This document shows positions 1 through 8,362 of a DNA stretch of 64,000 nucleotides, piece by piece. This stretch comes from Halopseudomonas salegens (lineage in GTDB: Bacteria > Pseudomonadota > Gammaproteobacteria > Pseudomonadales > Pseudomonadaceae), in the NCBI RefSeq assembly GCF_900105655.1, contig NZ_LT629787.1, forward strand, positions 3,348,001 to 3,412,000. Direction: 5' to 3'. Below the pieces are notes generated by a model. That model worked only from the letters and a program-made list of their open reading frames with translations, was not told where the DNA came from and did not search any database. Both the position numbers and the translations under genes were made by a program. Position 1 is the stretch's first letter; every line of letters begins with the position of its first letter.

Positions 1-668
1 AGCGCGCCAGCGAACTGAACGACCCGCAGCGCGTGTTGACGGTCACCTGCGATATCACCCGGCCGGAGGATATCGGCTATCTGCTGGATGAAACCCGGGC
101 CCAGTTCGGCGCTCTCGATCTGCTGGTCAACAATGCCGGCATTACCCACCGTTCTCCGGCTCACCAGACCAATCCGGCGGTGTTTCGCAAGGTCATGGCG
201 GTGAACTGGCAGGGGCCGGTCGAACTGACTCTGGCAGCCTTGCCGCTGCTGCGTGAGTCCGGCGGCCAGATTATCTGCATCGGTTCCATGGCTGGCTGGA
301 TGCCGGTACCTGGCCGCGCCGCCTACTGTGCGGCAAAAAGTGCCCTGACCCAGTTCTTTGAAGTGTTGCGCCTGGAGCTGGAAGCCGACGGCATTCATAT
401 CCTGATGGCTTACCCGAGCTTTCTGGACACGCCGATCGAGCACCACGCCCTGGGCAAGGATGGCACCACGGCTCAACACGCGCGCTCCATGATTGGCAGG
501 ATGAAAAGTGCCGAATGGATGGCCACGCTGATTGACCAGAGCCTGCAAAAACGCAAACGCTGGCTGCTGCCCGAACCGGTTTCCCGTTTTGGCAGCCTGC
601 TCTGGCGGATTGCCCCAGGCCTGTACTTGCGTCAAGTACGGAAGCGCTTCGCAGGCGAATTGCGCTGA
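1..668 (+). CDS. Short-chain dehydrogenase/reductase, 5' end outside the window
   Basis: This is the C-terminal part of an NAD(P)-dependent oxidoreductase of the classical SDR family. The frame is open from base 3, so the start and the N-terminal TGxxxGxG cofactor motif lie upstream of the window; an in-frame GTG at 33 is probably internal. Visible family motifs are NNAG (stabilising the central sheet), a Ser in CIGSMAG and the YxxxK pair in AAYCAAK. The C-terminal RKRWLLPEP stretch resembles DUF-type SDRs that act on lipophilic substrates, but the substrate cannot be told. It ends 90 bp before the next gene, with a GC-rich hairpin between. Confidence 0.85.
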   Translation, partial: RASELNDPQRVLTVTCDITRPEDIGYLLDETRAQFGALDLLVNNAGITHRSPAHQTNPAVFRKVMAVNWQGPVELTLAALPLLRESGGQIICIGSMAGWMPVPGRAAYCAAKSALTQFFEVLRLELEADGIHILMAYPSFLDTPIEHHALGKDGTTAQHARSMIGRMKSAEWMATLIDQSLQKRKRWLLPEPVSRFGSLLWRIAPGLYLRQVRKRFAGELR

Positions 669-680
669 TAACAACAATCA

Positions 681-705
681 CCCCTCTCCCTTGAGCGGAG
701 AGGGG
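681..705. repeat. GC-rich hairpin between genes
   Basis: Two 9-bp arms, CCCCTCTCC at 681-689 and GGAGAGGGG at 697-705, enclose a 7-nt loop. There is no U-run on the plus strand, so it is not a convincing intrinsic terminator. C/T-rich hairpins like this are often dispersed intergenic repeats in proteobacteria, which is inference here because only one copy was seen. Confidence 0.4.
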
Positions 706-758
706 GCGGGGGTGATACCCGAAGCCTGCATCCCCGCCAATGCCCGATAAGGACCACC

Positions 759-1502
759 ATGCTTCTCGACCCCTGGCTCTGGCTCGCCGCGTTTATCCTG
801 CTCGCCTATACCGTCGAAGCCATCACCGGCTTCGGCAGTCTGGTCATCGCGCTGTCACTCGGCGCCCTGCTGCTGCCCATCGATTCCCTGATGCCGGTAC
901 TGGTGCCACTGAATATCTGCATGACCGGCTACCTGACCTGGCGCCATCGCCAACATATTCACTGGCCAACCCTGCTCAGACTCATTCTGCCACTGATGCT
1001 CGCTGGCACCCTGGTGGGTTACGGGCTCCGCCCCTGGCTGGGCGACAACCTGCTCAAACTATTGTTCGGGTTGCTGGTCTTCTGGTTTGCCGCTCGGGAG
1101 CTTTGGCGCATGGCGCGCAAGCACGTAGCCACTCACCACCCCGTCTGGCTCAGCCGCAGCCTGACTTTTGGTGCCGGCCTGACCCACGGCCTGTTTGCCT
1201 CCGGTGGGCCTTTACTGGTCTATGCGCTGGCTGGCACCACGCTGGACAAAAGCCAACTACGCGCCACCCTGATCAGCGTCTGGTTCAGCCTGAATACCAG
1301 CCTGACCTTTCTTTTTCTGCTTGATGGCAGTCTGCTGCCCAGCCTGCACAAGGTGATCTGGTATCTGCCCATACTGGTGATTGGCGTCTGGGCCGGGGAA
1401 TTCCTGCATCATCGCCTCAACGAACAACGCTTTCGTCAGCTGGTGTATAGCCTGCTGGTCGTGACCGGAGCCTTGCTGATGGTCAAGGCGGCAGCATGGT
1501 AG
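759..1502 (+). CDS. TauE/SafE family sulfite or anion exporter
   Basis: A 247-residue, almost wholly hydrophobic protein with about seven or eight membrane segments. It has the glycine-rich FGAGLTHGLFASGGPLLVYA stretch typical of the second half of TauE/SafE (former DUF81) permeases. Members export or import sulfite, sulfoacetate and related organic anions across the inner membrane; the substrate here is not known. AAGGA at 749-753 sits 5 nt before the ATG. It stands alone, but a sulfur-anion operon lies 7 kb downstream. Confidence 0.85.
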   Translation: MLLDPWLWLAAFILLAYTVEAITGFGSLVIALSLGALLLPIDSLMPVLVPLNICMTGYLTWRHRQHIHWPTLLRLILPLMLAGTLVGYGLRPWLGDNLLKLLFGLLVFWFAARELWRMARKHVATHHPVWLSRSLTFGAGLTHGLFASGGPLLVYALAGTTLDKSQLRATLISVWFSLNTSLTFLFLLDGSLLPSLHKVIWYLPILVIGVWAGEFLHHRLNEQRFRQLVYSLLVVTGALLMVKAAAW

Positions 1503-1545
1503 GCTAGGCCGATTTACAGACACCCGGTAGAAAGGAGCTCTACGC

Positions 1546-2421
1546 ATGCCATTGCCACGAATGCTGTTATTGCTGTCAGTACTGTCAGCCTTGCTGATCG
1601 GCGGCTGCGGTCAGCGAGAGGACGCCGCCGCAGACGCGCTGGCCGAACTCACCCAGCGCAAAGTCAGCATTGATATTGATGGTTTGAAAACCGCCACCCA
1701 AAGTCGCAGCCTGGATGGGGCCTATCTGTTTGCTGCCATCGGTTTTTTCGACAGTATCAGTGATGCTGACTTGAAAGCAGCACTCAAGCACGCCGCCACC
1801 TCAAGCAACTACGGCCTCGCTGTAATGCTGGAGCGCCCCGGCAGCAACGTACAGTTCAGCAGTAGCGAACTGCAGGATAGTCTCGACCTATCCGTGCGAC
1901 GCGGCTCCCGTCTTCTTGTTTCAGCCTTGATCAGACATGGTGCCCGGCCCGGTACGGATACCCTGTTTCGCGCTGCCTACGCCGATGACTTTGAGATGAC
2001 CCGAATGCTGCTGCAGCACAATAACGATTTCAGCATCGGGCGCAATGGTGAAGCCCTGCGAATGGCCGCTCGCGTGGGCAACCTGCAAACCCTCAAGGCT
2101 TTCGTCGAGATTGGGGAAGCCCCCCAGGAACAGGTCAATCAGGCACTGCTGTATGCCGCCTTGACCGAACAGGTTGCGGTAGTCGAATACCTGGTGACCA
2201 GCGGAGTACCGGTGAATCATCCTGACAGTGATGGCTGCACGGCCTTGCATTACCTGGCAGCGGACGCGCCGGTTGAGAGTGTCCGCTATCTGGTCGAGCA
2301 CGGAGCGCAGGTCAACCCCGTCTGTCGCGGCAAGGAAACACCCCTGAAGTGGGCGCACTACGGCGACAATCAACCGGTGATTGCCTATCTGCTCAGCGTC
2401 GGAGCAGAGCCGCTGCCGTAG
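1546..2421 (+). CDS. Ankyrin-repeat lipoprotein
   Basis: A 291-residue protein with a lipoprotein signal: a hydrophobic stretch, lipobox LIGGC and the lipidated Cys at residue 21. The second half holds ankyrin repeats; the clearest is around GCTALHYLAADAPVESVRYL, followed by a TPLKWAHYGD repeat. Earlier repeats are degenerate. Ankyrin repeats mediate protein-protein contacts, so this is probably a periplasmic or outer-membrane scaffold or inhibitor; the partner is unknown. AAGGAG lies just upstream of the ATG. It may be read with the exporter gene, 43 bp away. Confidence 0.8.
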   Translation: MPLPRMLLLLSVLSALLIGGCGQREDAAADALAELTQRKVSIDIDGLKTATQSRSLDGAYLFAAIGFFDSISDADLKAALKHAATSSNYGLAVMLERPGSNVQFSSSELQDSLDLSVRRGSRLLVSALIRHGARPGTDTLFRAAYADDFEMTRMLLQHNNDFSIGRNGEALRMAARVGNLQTLKAFVEIGEAPQEQVNQALLYAALTEQVAVVEYLVTSGVPVNHPDSDGCTALHYLAADAPVESVRYLVEHGAQVNPVCRGKETPLKWAHYGDNQPVIAYLLSVGAEPLP

Positions 2422-2519
2422 TTTACTGGCGACGAAAGACGTTTTAACCCTTGGCAACTGATTGAAAAAATAGCAATATCCGGCAACCACCAACAGGCGA
2501 CTCTTGCCAAGGAATAGCA

Positions 2520-2849
2520 ATGCAAGCAGAAAAACACTCAGGGATAGGGATTGCTTCCTTTATCACCAGCATCGTTTCTACTCTTTCTCTTTTCATCCTG
2601 ATCATCATTGCCGGTGTCATGGAAGTCTCGACACCCGGCGGTCTTGATGAAGATTCACTCGCTGCGGCGGTCATTGGCCTGCTGTTGTTTTTTTTCCTCG
2701 GTGGTGCGCTGGTGGCATTCGGCCTGGGTGTTGGCGGGCTGCTGCAGAAAGAACGGAAAAAGATCTTTGCCATTCTGGGTACGATTTTCTCGGCTGTTGC
2801 CCTGATCATTACCGGTTTCATCCTTTTTCTCGGGCTCGCATTGAGCTGA
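2520..2849 (+). CDS. Small membrane protein, DUF4190-like
   Basis: A 109-residue protein with three hydrophobic helices: one near residues 8-33, a second around the LLLFFFLGGALVAFGLGVGG stretch, and one at the C terminus. A glycine-rich turn and a KERKK loop separate the last two. This is the general pattern of DUF4190-type small membrane proteins, but the match is by appearance only. AAGGA precedes the ATG. Function is not known. Confidence 0.65.
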   Translation: MQAEKHSGIGIASFITSIVSTLSLFILIIIAGVMEVSTPGGLDEDSLAAAVIGLLLFFFLGGALVAFGLGVGGLLQKERKKIFAILGTIFSAVALIITGFILFLGLALS

Positions 2850-2855
2850 AACCGA

Positions 2856-2874
2856 CCGGGCTATTCCAGCCCGG
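2856..2874 (+). terminator. Possible weak terminator hairpin
   Basis: CCGGGCT at 2856-2862 pairs with AGCCCGG at 2868-2874 around a 5-nt loop, just after the small membrane protein. The following ATTGCTGCTTG is only weakly U-rich, so efficiency is doubtful. Confidence 0.4.
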
Positions 2875-2941
2875 ATTGCTGCTTGAATTGCCCGCTTCGG
2901 TGCCGCACCCTGACAGTTCGTCCTGAAACCGGTGAACGTTC

Positions 2942-3520
2942 ATGGATAACCCGATAGCAAAATTTGAACAATGCTGGCAAGCAGCGCTGGCCGATAGCCC
3001 TTTGCAGCAGAAAAGCGCCATCTGCGTCTCAACCATTGATGCGCAGGGCTTTCCTGCCGGACGCTTTGTTGATCTGAAAGCCGTGACAAATGACGGCTTT
3101 ATCTTTTGTACCAATCTCGACTCGGTCAAAGCCCGTCACTTGCAACACAATGCCAAAATCGCGCTAACCGCCTGGTGGGATCATGCCGGCTATCAGATAC
3201 GGGTTGTTGGTCTGGCACAGGCTATAACTGCTGCCGAAGCGGATCGTTTCTGGCACGCCAGAAACCGTGAGGCTCAGTTGGCAAGCAGCGCCTTCAATCA
3301 GAGTGAGCCACTGTCCAGGGAAACAGAGCTGACGACGCGATTCAATCAGACCGCTGATGCCCACGCCGGACAACCCGTCCCCAGACCGGACAACTGGGGC
3401 GGTTTTTGTGTACAACCTGTATCGATAGAGTTTCTGACGTTTCAGAACGACCGATTACATCTGCGCGAATATTTTGCGCGAAGTGGCGACGGCTGGATCA
3501 AGCAGCTGCTGCAACCTTGA
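2942..3520 (+). CDS. Pyridoxamine 5'-phosphate oxidase-like flavoprotein
   Basis: A 192-residue protein of the FMN-binding split-barrel PNPOx family. The N-terminal half has the GRFVDLKAVTNDGFIFCTN strand pair typical of PdxH. The C-terminal PRPDNWGGFCVQP segment and DRLHLRE match the PdxH C-terminal dimerisation region (RPxxWGG and RLHxR). It would oxidise pyridoxamine or pyridoxine 5'-phosphate to PLP, the salvage step of vitamin B6 metabolism. It is shorter than the roughly 218 residues of E. coli PdxH and could be a paralogue with another substrate, so no symbol is given. No strong ribosome site is seen before the ATG. Confidence 0.8.
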   Translation: MDNPIAKFEQCWQAALADSPLQQKSAICVSTIDAQGFPAGRFVDLKAVTNDGFIFCTNLDSVKARHLQHNAKIALTAWWDHAGYQIRVVGLAQAITAAEADRFWHARNREAQLASSAFNQSEPLSRETELTTRFNQTADAHAGQPVPRPDNWGGFCVQPVSIEFLTFQNDRLHLREYFARSGDGWIKQLLQP

Positions 3521-3569
3521 GAACTGACCCGATTCACTAATGAGCCTCTGAAAAACAAGGAAGACAACA

Positions 3570-4118
3570 ATGACACAAGGAGTTACTCGTTCCACATTCG
3601 TTACCGTTCTGGCGTGGATTTTCATTGGACTGAGTGCGTTCACTACCCTGATTGCGATCGTGCAGAATCTGATGGTCTACCTGCTGTTTCCCAGAGAGGA
3701 AATGACGCAGGCGCTGCAGAATGATCCATCCATTCAGGAGCTTCCAGTCCCGGTACAGTTGATGATGAGTCATATGGAGTTCCTGTTCCTCGGGGTGCTG
3801 CTGGTTAGCTTGATTACCCTGCTCAGCGCCATAGGCTTGTTATTGCGCAAGAATTGGGCCCGCTGCATTTTCATCGGCATTCTCGGGTTTGGCATTCTAT
3901 GGAACGCGGGCGGGTTCATCATGCAACAGACAATGATGGGTCATATGGTGCTGCCTGAAGACATTCCAGCGGATATGGCGGCCAACTTCACCACCATGAC
4001 TCTGATCTTCCGCATCGTCAGTGGCATTGTCGCCCTGGTATTCTGCACACTCTTTGCCTGGCTGATCTGGCGCCTGATATCGCCGGGCATCAAAGCGGAA
4101 TTCACCACAGCCGGTTAA
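3570..4118 (+). CDS. Four-helix membrane protein of unknown function
   Basis: A 182-residue protein with four predicted membrane segments (near residues 10-38, 70-92, 96-118 and 150-172). A methionine-rich loop lies between helices 3 and 4. AAGGA lies about 11 nt before the ATG. No enzyme motif is recognised. It sits between the PNPOx-like gene and a small conserved protein, with gaps of about 50 bp on each side, so the three could share a transcript. Confidence 0.7.
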   Translation: MTQGVTRSTFVTVLAWIFIGLSAFTTLIAIVQNLMVYLLFPREEMTQALQNDPSIQELPVPVQLMMSHMEFLFLGVLLVSLITLLSAIGLLLRKNWARCIFIGILGFGILWNAGGFIMQQTMMGHMVLPEDIPADMAANFTTMTLIFRIVSGIVALVFCTLFAWLIWRLISPGIKAEFTTAG

Positions 4119-4172
4119 CTGGCGCCGGCTGAAACCATCCCGTCACCTACCAACGACCTGGAGCCCGGCAAT

Positions 4173-4496
4173 ATGCCTACCGATCCTTTGCAGCCACTTG
4201 CCGACATGGTCAGTGAGGCCCATACACGCATTCAGACCGCGCACGCGCATATCAATCCGGTGATTGAAGTGCGTCGCAGCATGCGCGATGGCGGCATTCC
4301 TGCTGATGTGGTGACGCTTGATTGCTTGCGCACCCGGCGGCGCATCACCTTGATCCTGCATGACGAGCAGCCGGGCTTTCTGCTCTATCAGTTTGTTACC
4401 TTGCAGGATGAAGTCAGCACCGAGTTCAAACAGATGGCTCTGAGCGGCGTCAGCACTGACCTGCTGTTTGACTGGATGCAGGATTACTTTGCCTGA
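4173..4496 (+). CDS. Conserved hypothetical protein, 107 residues
   Basis: A short soluble protein with no signal peptide or membrane helix and no recognised domain. It begins with an amphipathic helix, has an RRSMRDGG basic turn and a beta-rich centre (RRRITLILHDEQPGFLLYQF), and ends in LLFDWMQDYF. GGAG precedes the ATG. Its last codons overlap the end of the convergent hydrolase gene by 13 bp. Codon use resembles its neighbours, so it is probably a real gene; function unknown. Confidence 0.65.
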   Translation: MPTDPLQPLADMVSEAHTRIQTAHAHINPVIEVRRSMRDGGIPADVVTLDCLRTRRRITLILHDEQPGFLLYQFVTLQDEVSTEFKQMALSGVSTDLLFDWMQDYFA

Positions 4497-5374
4497 GCCT
4501 GCAACAGCGGCAACAAGGTGCCTTGCCACAGGGTGTCGCGGTACTGTTCGCGGAACCAGCCGAGATGGCCAATGTTGCGTTCACCAATGTCTGCCGGATC
4601 GATCCGTTGCATGTTCACATCTGTTTGGGCAAAAAAACTGTGCATTGATTGCGTATTCGTCTCTGACATCATTTCATCATCGGTAAATGCAATCGCGCTG
4701 ATCGGCACCTGTACGGCGGCGAACTGCTGGCGCAGGGACTCGCCTTCAACCCCCACTGCATACTCCGGATGCAGGCACCAGCGCCGCCACTGGCGCATGA
4801 CATTGGGCGGCAGATCGCCCACCATATTCAAACGCTTGCCGGGGAAATACCCGCACAACTGCAAACTGGCGGGTGCCACCAGGTACCACAGCAACCAGGC
4901 GACACGCTTGGTCGGTGGCGAGTTCTGCCACCAATAGCCGCTACCGCAGGCGATGGTAATGGCATGATCCAGGCGATTGACTTCCGGGGTCATACCCAGC
5001 AACTGACCACCAACACTATGCCCCATCCACTGCAATTGCTGATCCGGGTACTGTTCGCGGGCATAACGGATGACTGCCGAGCAGTCCTCTGCACCCCAGT
5101 CGGTAACGCGCACCGGGCAGTCACGCAGATGGGTATGCAACGAGGCGCCCGAACCAAAGTAATCAAAGGTGATGACCGTAAAGCCCTGTGTTCGCAAAAA
5201 CTCGGCAAAACGCGCATAGGCACGTTGGTTTACACCCATGGCGCCAGCCAGAATAACCACTGAGCGCGAGGCTTCAGCAGCAAACAGACGCAGGCTGATG
5301 CGATGCCCGCCAGGTGTTGTCAGCATGATGTCTTCGGCTGCTGGCAAGGCCAACGGGGTTTCTCGGCTGCTCAT
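4484..5374 (-). CDS. Alpha/beta-fold hydrolase
   Basis: A 296-residue serine hydrolase. The nucleophile elbow is GHSVGG with Ser120; upstream lie an AGAMGVNQRAYARFA oxyanion-side segment and an FDYFGSG turn. A C-terminal His is in NIGHLGW and an acid is in FTDDEMM. The family includes esterases and lipases; the substrate is unknown. It starts inside the stop of the MarR gene (4-bp ATGA overlap), so the two are translationally coupled. The MarR protein probably controls both this operon and the divergent SDR gene. Confidence 0.85.
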   Translation of the reverse strand: MSSRETPLALPAAEDIMLTTPGGHRISLRLFAAEASRSVVILAGAMGVNQRAYARFAEFLRTQGFTVITFDYFGSGASLHTHLRDCPVRVTDWGAEDCSAVIRYAREQYPDQQLQWMGHSVGGQLLGMTPEVNRLDHAITIACGSGYWWQNSPPTKRVAWLLWYLVAPASLQLCGYFPGKRLNMVGDLPPNVMRQWRRWCLHPEYAVGVEGESLRQQFAAVQVPISAIAFTDDEMMSETNTQSMHSFFAQTDVNMQRIDPADIGERNIGHLGWFREQYRDTLWQGTLLPLLQAQAK

Positions 5375-5805
5375 GTCGGTTCTCCGTTGACCGGGATGTC
5401 ATTGGCCAGATGGTTGAGAAATGTCAGGATCACGTTGATTTCTTCAGTGCTGAAGCCGGCGGTCAGACGAGCATTCAGAGCGTCCAGCTGAGGTCGTGCC
5501 AGATCAATTTTTTCTTGCCCCAGTGCAGTCAGGTAAAGGCGTGTTGCGCGTCCATCCGCAGCACAGGTTCGCCGCTCGATCAGGCCCTTACCTTCCATCC
5601 GACCGGCCAGGCCGGTCAGGGCCGAGTTGTTCAGCTGCAGGCTATGGGCCAGATCTTTCTGCAGACACCCTTGATTGGCACTGATCAGAAGCAGGGCACC
5701 GAGCTGGGTAACGGATATGTTCAGTGTTTGCTCGGTATGCTGATCGGCATGCTTGTACACCCGATGACGGGCCATATTGAGCAAATAAAAAATGCGGGTA
5801 TCCAT
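5371..5805 (-). CDS. MarR-family transcriptional regulator
   Basis: A winged-helix repressor of about 144 residues. The LQKDLAHSLQLNNSALTGLA segment is the helix-turn-helix, followed by an RRTCAADGRATRLYLT wing. The frame could begin at TTG 5817, but that codon lies inside an inverted repeat; ATG at 5805 with GGTGGG upstream is preferred. MarR proteins are dimers that release DNA on binding small phenolic or lipophilic compounds or on cysteine oxidation. Gene order suggests control of the hydrolase behind it and the SDR diverging from it. Confidence 0.88.
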   Translation of the reverse strand: MDTRIFYLLNMARHRVYKHADQHTEQTLNISVTQLGALLLISANQGCLQKDLAHSLQLNNSALTGLAGRMEGKGLIERRTCAADGRATRLYLTALGQEKIDLARPQLDALNARLTAGFSTEEINVILTFLNHLANDIPVNGEPT

Positions 5806-5813
5806 ACTGCCCA

Positions 5814-5862
5814 CCAATTAGTTCACATGCGAATCAATATAATTGATATGTGAACTAATTGG
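5814..5862. promoter_or_regulatory. Large inverted repeat, probable MarR operator
   Basis: Two perfect 15-bp arms, CCAATTAGTTCACAT at 5814-5828 and its reverse complement at 5848-5862, enclose 19 bp. The spacer holds a nested dyad, ATCAAT at 5833-5838 and ATTGAT at 5842-5847. It begins immediately upstream of the chosen MarR ATG and lies in the divergent intergenic region, as expected for an autoregulatory operator. Assigning it to this MarR protein is inference. Confidence 0.7.
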
Positions 5863-5989
5863 CAAGCCCCGACAAGACAGTGCATAAGCGCCACTATGGC
5901 AGCTCAATCACTCTCACTAGTGCTTTGCTCTCAATCACGCACCTGCGTGCTAGGGTCATCGTCTATCTATCAGAAAGAGGTAATCAACC

Positions 5990-6766
5990 ATGCCAGCAGC
6001 CGCAGGTCGTCAATCCATTTTTATCACCGGGGCCGCCTCCGGCATGGGCCGTGAAACCGCTTTACTGTTTCAGCAGCAGGGCTGGTTTGTCGGTGCCTTT
6101 GATCTGAACGAGCGCGGTCTGGTTGCGCTACAGGCTGAACTGGGTGCGGATAACTGCCTGATCGGACAGCTGGATGTCAGCGACAAGACCGCCTATGAGC
6201 AGGCAGTGCAGTCTTTCAGCGAGGCCACAGACGGGCGTATGGACATTCTGTTCAACAACGCCGGTATCGCCATGCGCGGTTTCTTTGACGAGATGCCCTT
6301 TGAGGAACAGATGCGCCAGATACAGGTGAATCTGGTCGGCGTCCTGAACGGCATCCACCTTGCGTTACCGCTGCTCAAAGCCACCCCCAATGCACTGTGC
6401 TTCACTACCTCGTCATCCTCGGCAACCATGGGAATGCCTCTGATTGCTGTGTATTCAGCAACCAAACATGCGGTGAAGGGGCTTACTGAGGCCCTGTCCA
6501 ACGAGTTTCGTCGGTTCGACATCCGCGTGGCCGATGTACTGCCGGGCTTGATACGCACTGCTATGCCGGACGATGCCATGTTGGCAGCGGCAGCACCAAC
6601 CGGCGCCTTCCGCATTATTGAAGCCGTCGAGGTGGCCAAGGTGGTATGGCAGGCTTACCAGTCCGATACGCTGCACTGGTATGTGCCGCAGGAGCTGGCG
6701 GATCTGGATAAGGCTGCGGGCAATGATCCGGAGAAGCTCCGCGACAAGTTGGCGCGGCAGATCTGA
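5990..6766 (+). CDS. Short-chain dehydrogenase/reductase
   Basis: A complete 258-residue classical SDR. TGAASGMG near residues 14-21 binds the dinucleotide; NNAG, a TSSSSATMG segment with the catalytic Ser, and YSATKHA with Tyr and Lys follow. The family interconverts alcohols and ketones; the substrate is not known. AGAGG lies about 9 nt before the ATG. It diverges from the MarR-hydrolase pair across the inverted repeat, which suggests shared regulation and perhaps a joint pathway for a lipophilic compound. Confidence 0.9.
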   Translation: MPAAAGRQSIFITGAASGMGRETALLFQQQGWFVGAFDLNERGLVALQAELGADNCLIGQLDVSDKTAYEQAVQSFSEATDGRMDILFNNAGIAMRGFFDEMPFEEQMRQIQVNLVGVLNGIHLALPLLKATPNALCFTTSSSSATMGMPLIAVYSATKHAVKGLTEALSNEFRRFDIRVADVLPGLIRTAMPDDAMLAAAAPTGAFRIIEAVEVAKVVWQAYQSDTLHWYVPQELADLDKAAGNDPEKLRDKLARQI

Positions 6767-6833
6767 TTCGACTTGCCGCAGACTTTGACTTGCGGTTAGC
6801 TTTGGCGGATGTTTGCGGTGGAGTGCTGTGCTG

Positions 6834-7511
6834 ATGCGAGTCAAAGTCTGGGATTTGCCTTTACGTCTTTTTCACTGGCTACTGGTGCTCTGTGTCATCG
6901 GTGCGGTAGCCAGTATCAAACTGGGCGGAGAATGGCTGGTCTGGCATGAGCGCCTGGGGCTGAGCATCATCGGTTTGCTCAGTTTTCGTTTGGCCTGGGG
7001 TGTAGTGGGTTCTACCCATTCGCGCTTTGTCAGCTTTTTCCCTACACCACGGCGCTTTATGGATTATCTGCGCGGCGGCTGGCATGGGCTGGGGCACAAT
7101 CCATTGGGGGCGCTGTCAGTGTTTGCCCTGATCGGCTTGTTTGGTTTTCAGGCAGTCAGTGGCCTGTTTGCCAATGATGACATTGCTTTCAGTGGGCCAT
7201 TGCGCAACCTGGTCAGCAGCAGTCTCAGTAACGACATCAGCAGCCTGCACCGCCGCACAGAAGACTTTCTCTATATTCTGGTCGGGCTGCATGTGCTGGC
7301 AATTATCGTTTACCGCCTGCGCGGCAAGAAACTGGTCGGGCCCATGCTGCATGGCTACAAGCATGCTGCGCCGGAGCAATCTGAACCCGTGCGGGGTGGT
7401 GGCTGGATCGCGCTGCTGGTTGCGCTGATGATTGCCGGGGCCATGGTCTGGTTGGCCAGCGGTGTGTGGATCGAGATACCGCCACCGGCACCAGCCGCAC
7501 CCGCCTGGTAA
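6834..7511 (+). CDS. Cytochrome b561/b6-type membrane haem protein
   Basis: A 225-residue integral membrane protein of the Ni-hydrogenase b-type cytochrome superfamily. The opening VKVWDLPLRLFHW carries a haem-ligand His typical of these subunits; further His residues lie in WHERLG, SSLHRR and VGLHVLA at helix ends. It probably passes electrons between quinol and a periplasmic c-type cytochrome. An upstream TTG at 6813 is in frame, but ATG 6834 with GGTGGAG 10 nt before it fits the family start better. It converges with the cytochrome c' gene, a likely partner. Confidence 0.85.
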   Translation: MRVKVWDLPLRLFHWLLVLCVIGAVASIKLGGEWLVWHERLGLSIIGLLSFRLAWGVVGSTHSRFVSFFPTPRRFMDYLRGGWHGLGHNPLGALSVFALIGLFGFQAVSGLFANDDIAFSGPLRNLVSSSLSNDISSLHRRTEDFLYILVGLHVLAIIVYRLRGKKLVGPMLHGYKHAAPEQSEPVRGGGWIALLVALMIAGAMVWLASGVWIEIPPPAPAAPAW

Positions 7512-7610
7512 AGCCCCCGGACATCATCCCGGCATGGGAGTAAGCAGCCCAGCCATCTGGATTGCCACGCCGCACTGCTGCTCGCAATCAGGGTGTGCAG
7601 TTGACGATAA

Positions 7611-7635
7611 AAAGGGTGCCACCTGGGCCCCCTTT
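7611..7635. terminator. Possible bidirectional terminator between converging cytochrome genes
   Basis: AAAGGGTGCC at 7611-7620 pairs with GGCCCCCTTT at 7626-7635 with one mismatch and a 5-nt loop. It lies between two converging genes. The U-runs are short on both sides. Confidence 0.4.
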
Positions 7636-7657
7636 CTGCTTAACGCTGACCGAGCGA

Positions 7658-8125
7658 TCAATCCATTCGATACTTGTCATGGCAGGCTTTGCAGCTCTTG
7701 CCCAACTCGGCAAAGGCGGCGCGTACATCGCTCTGCTCACCGTTCTCGGCCTGCTCGACCAGGTTGTCCGAAGCGGCGACAAAATCCTTGGACAACTCGG
7801 CAACCTCCGGAAAGTTGTCGAACAACGCCGGATCAACGCGGGTAGCCTGGTCGCCCACATCCGCCTCGGTACCCGGGCCGAAAAGAGCGCCCATGCCGGA
7901 CTGGGCAATACCGTTGATGGCATTGGCGGCCGCCAGGATCTGCTGTTGGTCGTACTCCACCGCTTCATCAATGGCCATCGCCTTGATCTTGCCCATGTTC
8001 CAGCTCATGAAGCTGTAACCGGCCTGACGAAACTTGATCTGGTCTTCCGGGGGTAACTGGGCCTGGGCGGTCAGACTGGCACTAAGCACGGCAGCACCGA
8101 GCAGGCTGGCAATCAGGGTTTTCAT
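7658..8125 (-). CDS. Cytochrome c' (class II cytochrome c)
   Basis: A 155-residue precursor with a signal peptide cleaved after about AQA, so it is periplasmic. The mature part is the four-helix bundle of class II c cytochromes, with the haem-binding CKACH near the C terminus (Cys145, Cys148, His149) and an F-rich first helix. Cytochromes c' bind NO and CO at a five-coordinate haem and may buffer nitrosative stress or carry electrons. ATG 8125 is preferred over the GTG directly before it because AAGGAG is then 6 nt upstream. Confidence 0.92.
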   Translation of the reverse strand: MKTLIASLLGAAVLSASLTAQAQLPPEDQIKFRQAGYSFMSWNMGKIKAMAIDEAVEYDQQQILAAANAINGIAQSGMGALFGPGTEADVGDQATRVDPALFDNFPEVAELSKDFVAASDNLVEQAENGEQSDVRAAFAELGKSCKACHDKYRMD

Positions 8126-8167
8126 CACGGACTCCTTGTTGACTGGTTATCTGGTTGTTGACCCGGC

Positions 8168-8362
8168 TCAGGCCTTGGGTTTGCCGCAGGTATTGATACC
8201 CAGCAGGGGATAAGCCGGACAAAAACGGAATACGCCCGTAGCCAACGGCACGACGCCGATATAACCCCACCAGCCAACAACGCCGGTAAGAGCCAGAGCG
8301 ATCAGAACCAGGCCGACTACAATGCGCAATATGCGGTCGATACTACCTACATTCGGGGTCAT
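8168..8362 (-). CDS. DUF2892 (YgaP-like) membrane protein
   Basis: A 64-residue protein matching the DUF2892 pattern: the NVGSIDRILRIVVGL opening, two membrane helices, then CPAYPLLGINTCGK at the end. In other bacteria this domain is fused to, or sits beside, rhodanese and sulfur-handling genes. It overlaps the end of the SulP gene by 4 bp (ATGA), so it is the last gene of the sulfur-anion operon. Confidence 0.88.
   Translation of the reverse strand: MTPNVGSIDRILRIVVGLVLIALALTGVVGWWGYIGVVPLATGVFRFCPAYPLLGINTCGKPKA

Noticed and set aside
681..705. GC-rich hairpin as terminator of the first SDR gene
   Set aside because: No U-run follows on the plus strand, so it is listed only as a repeat-like hairpin.
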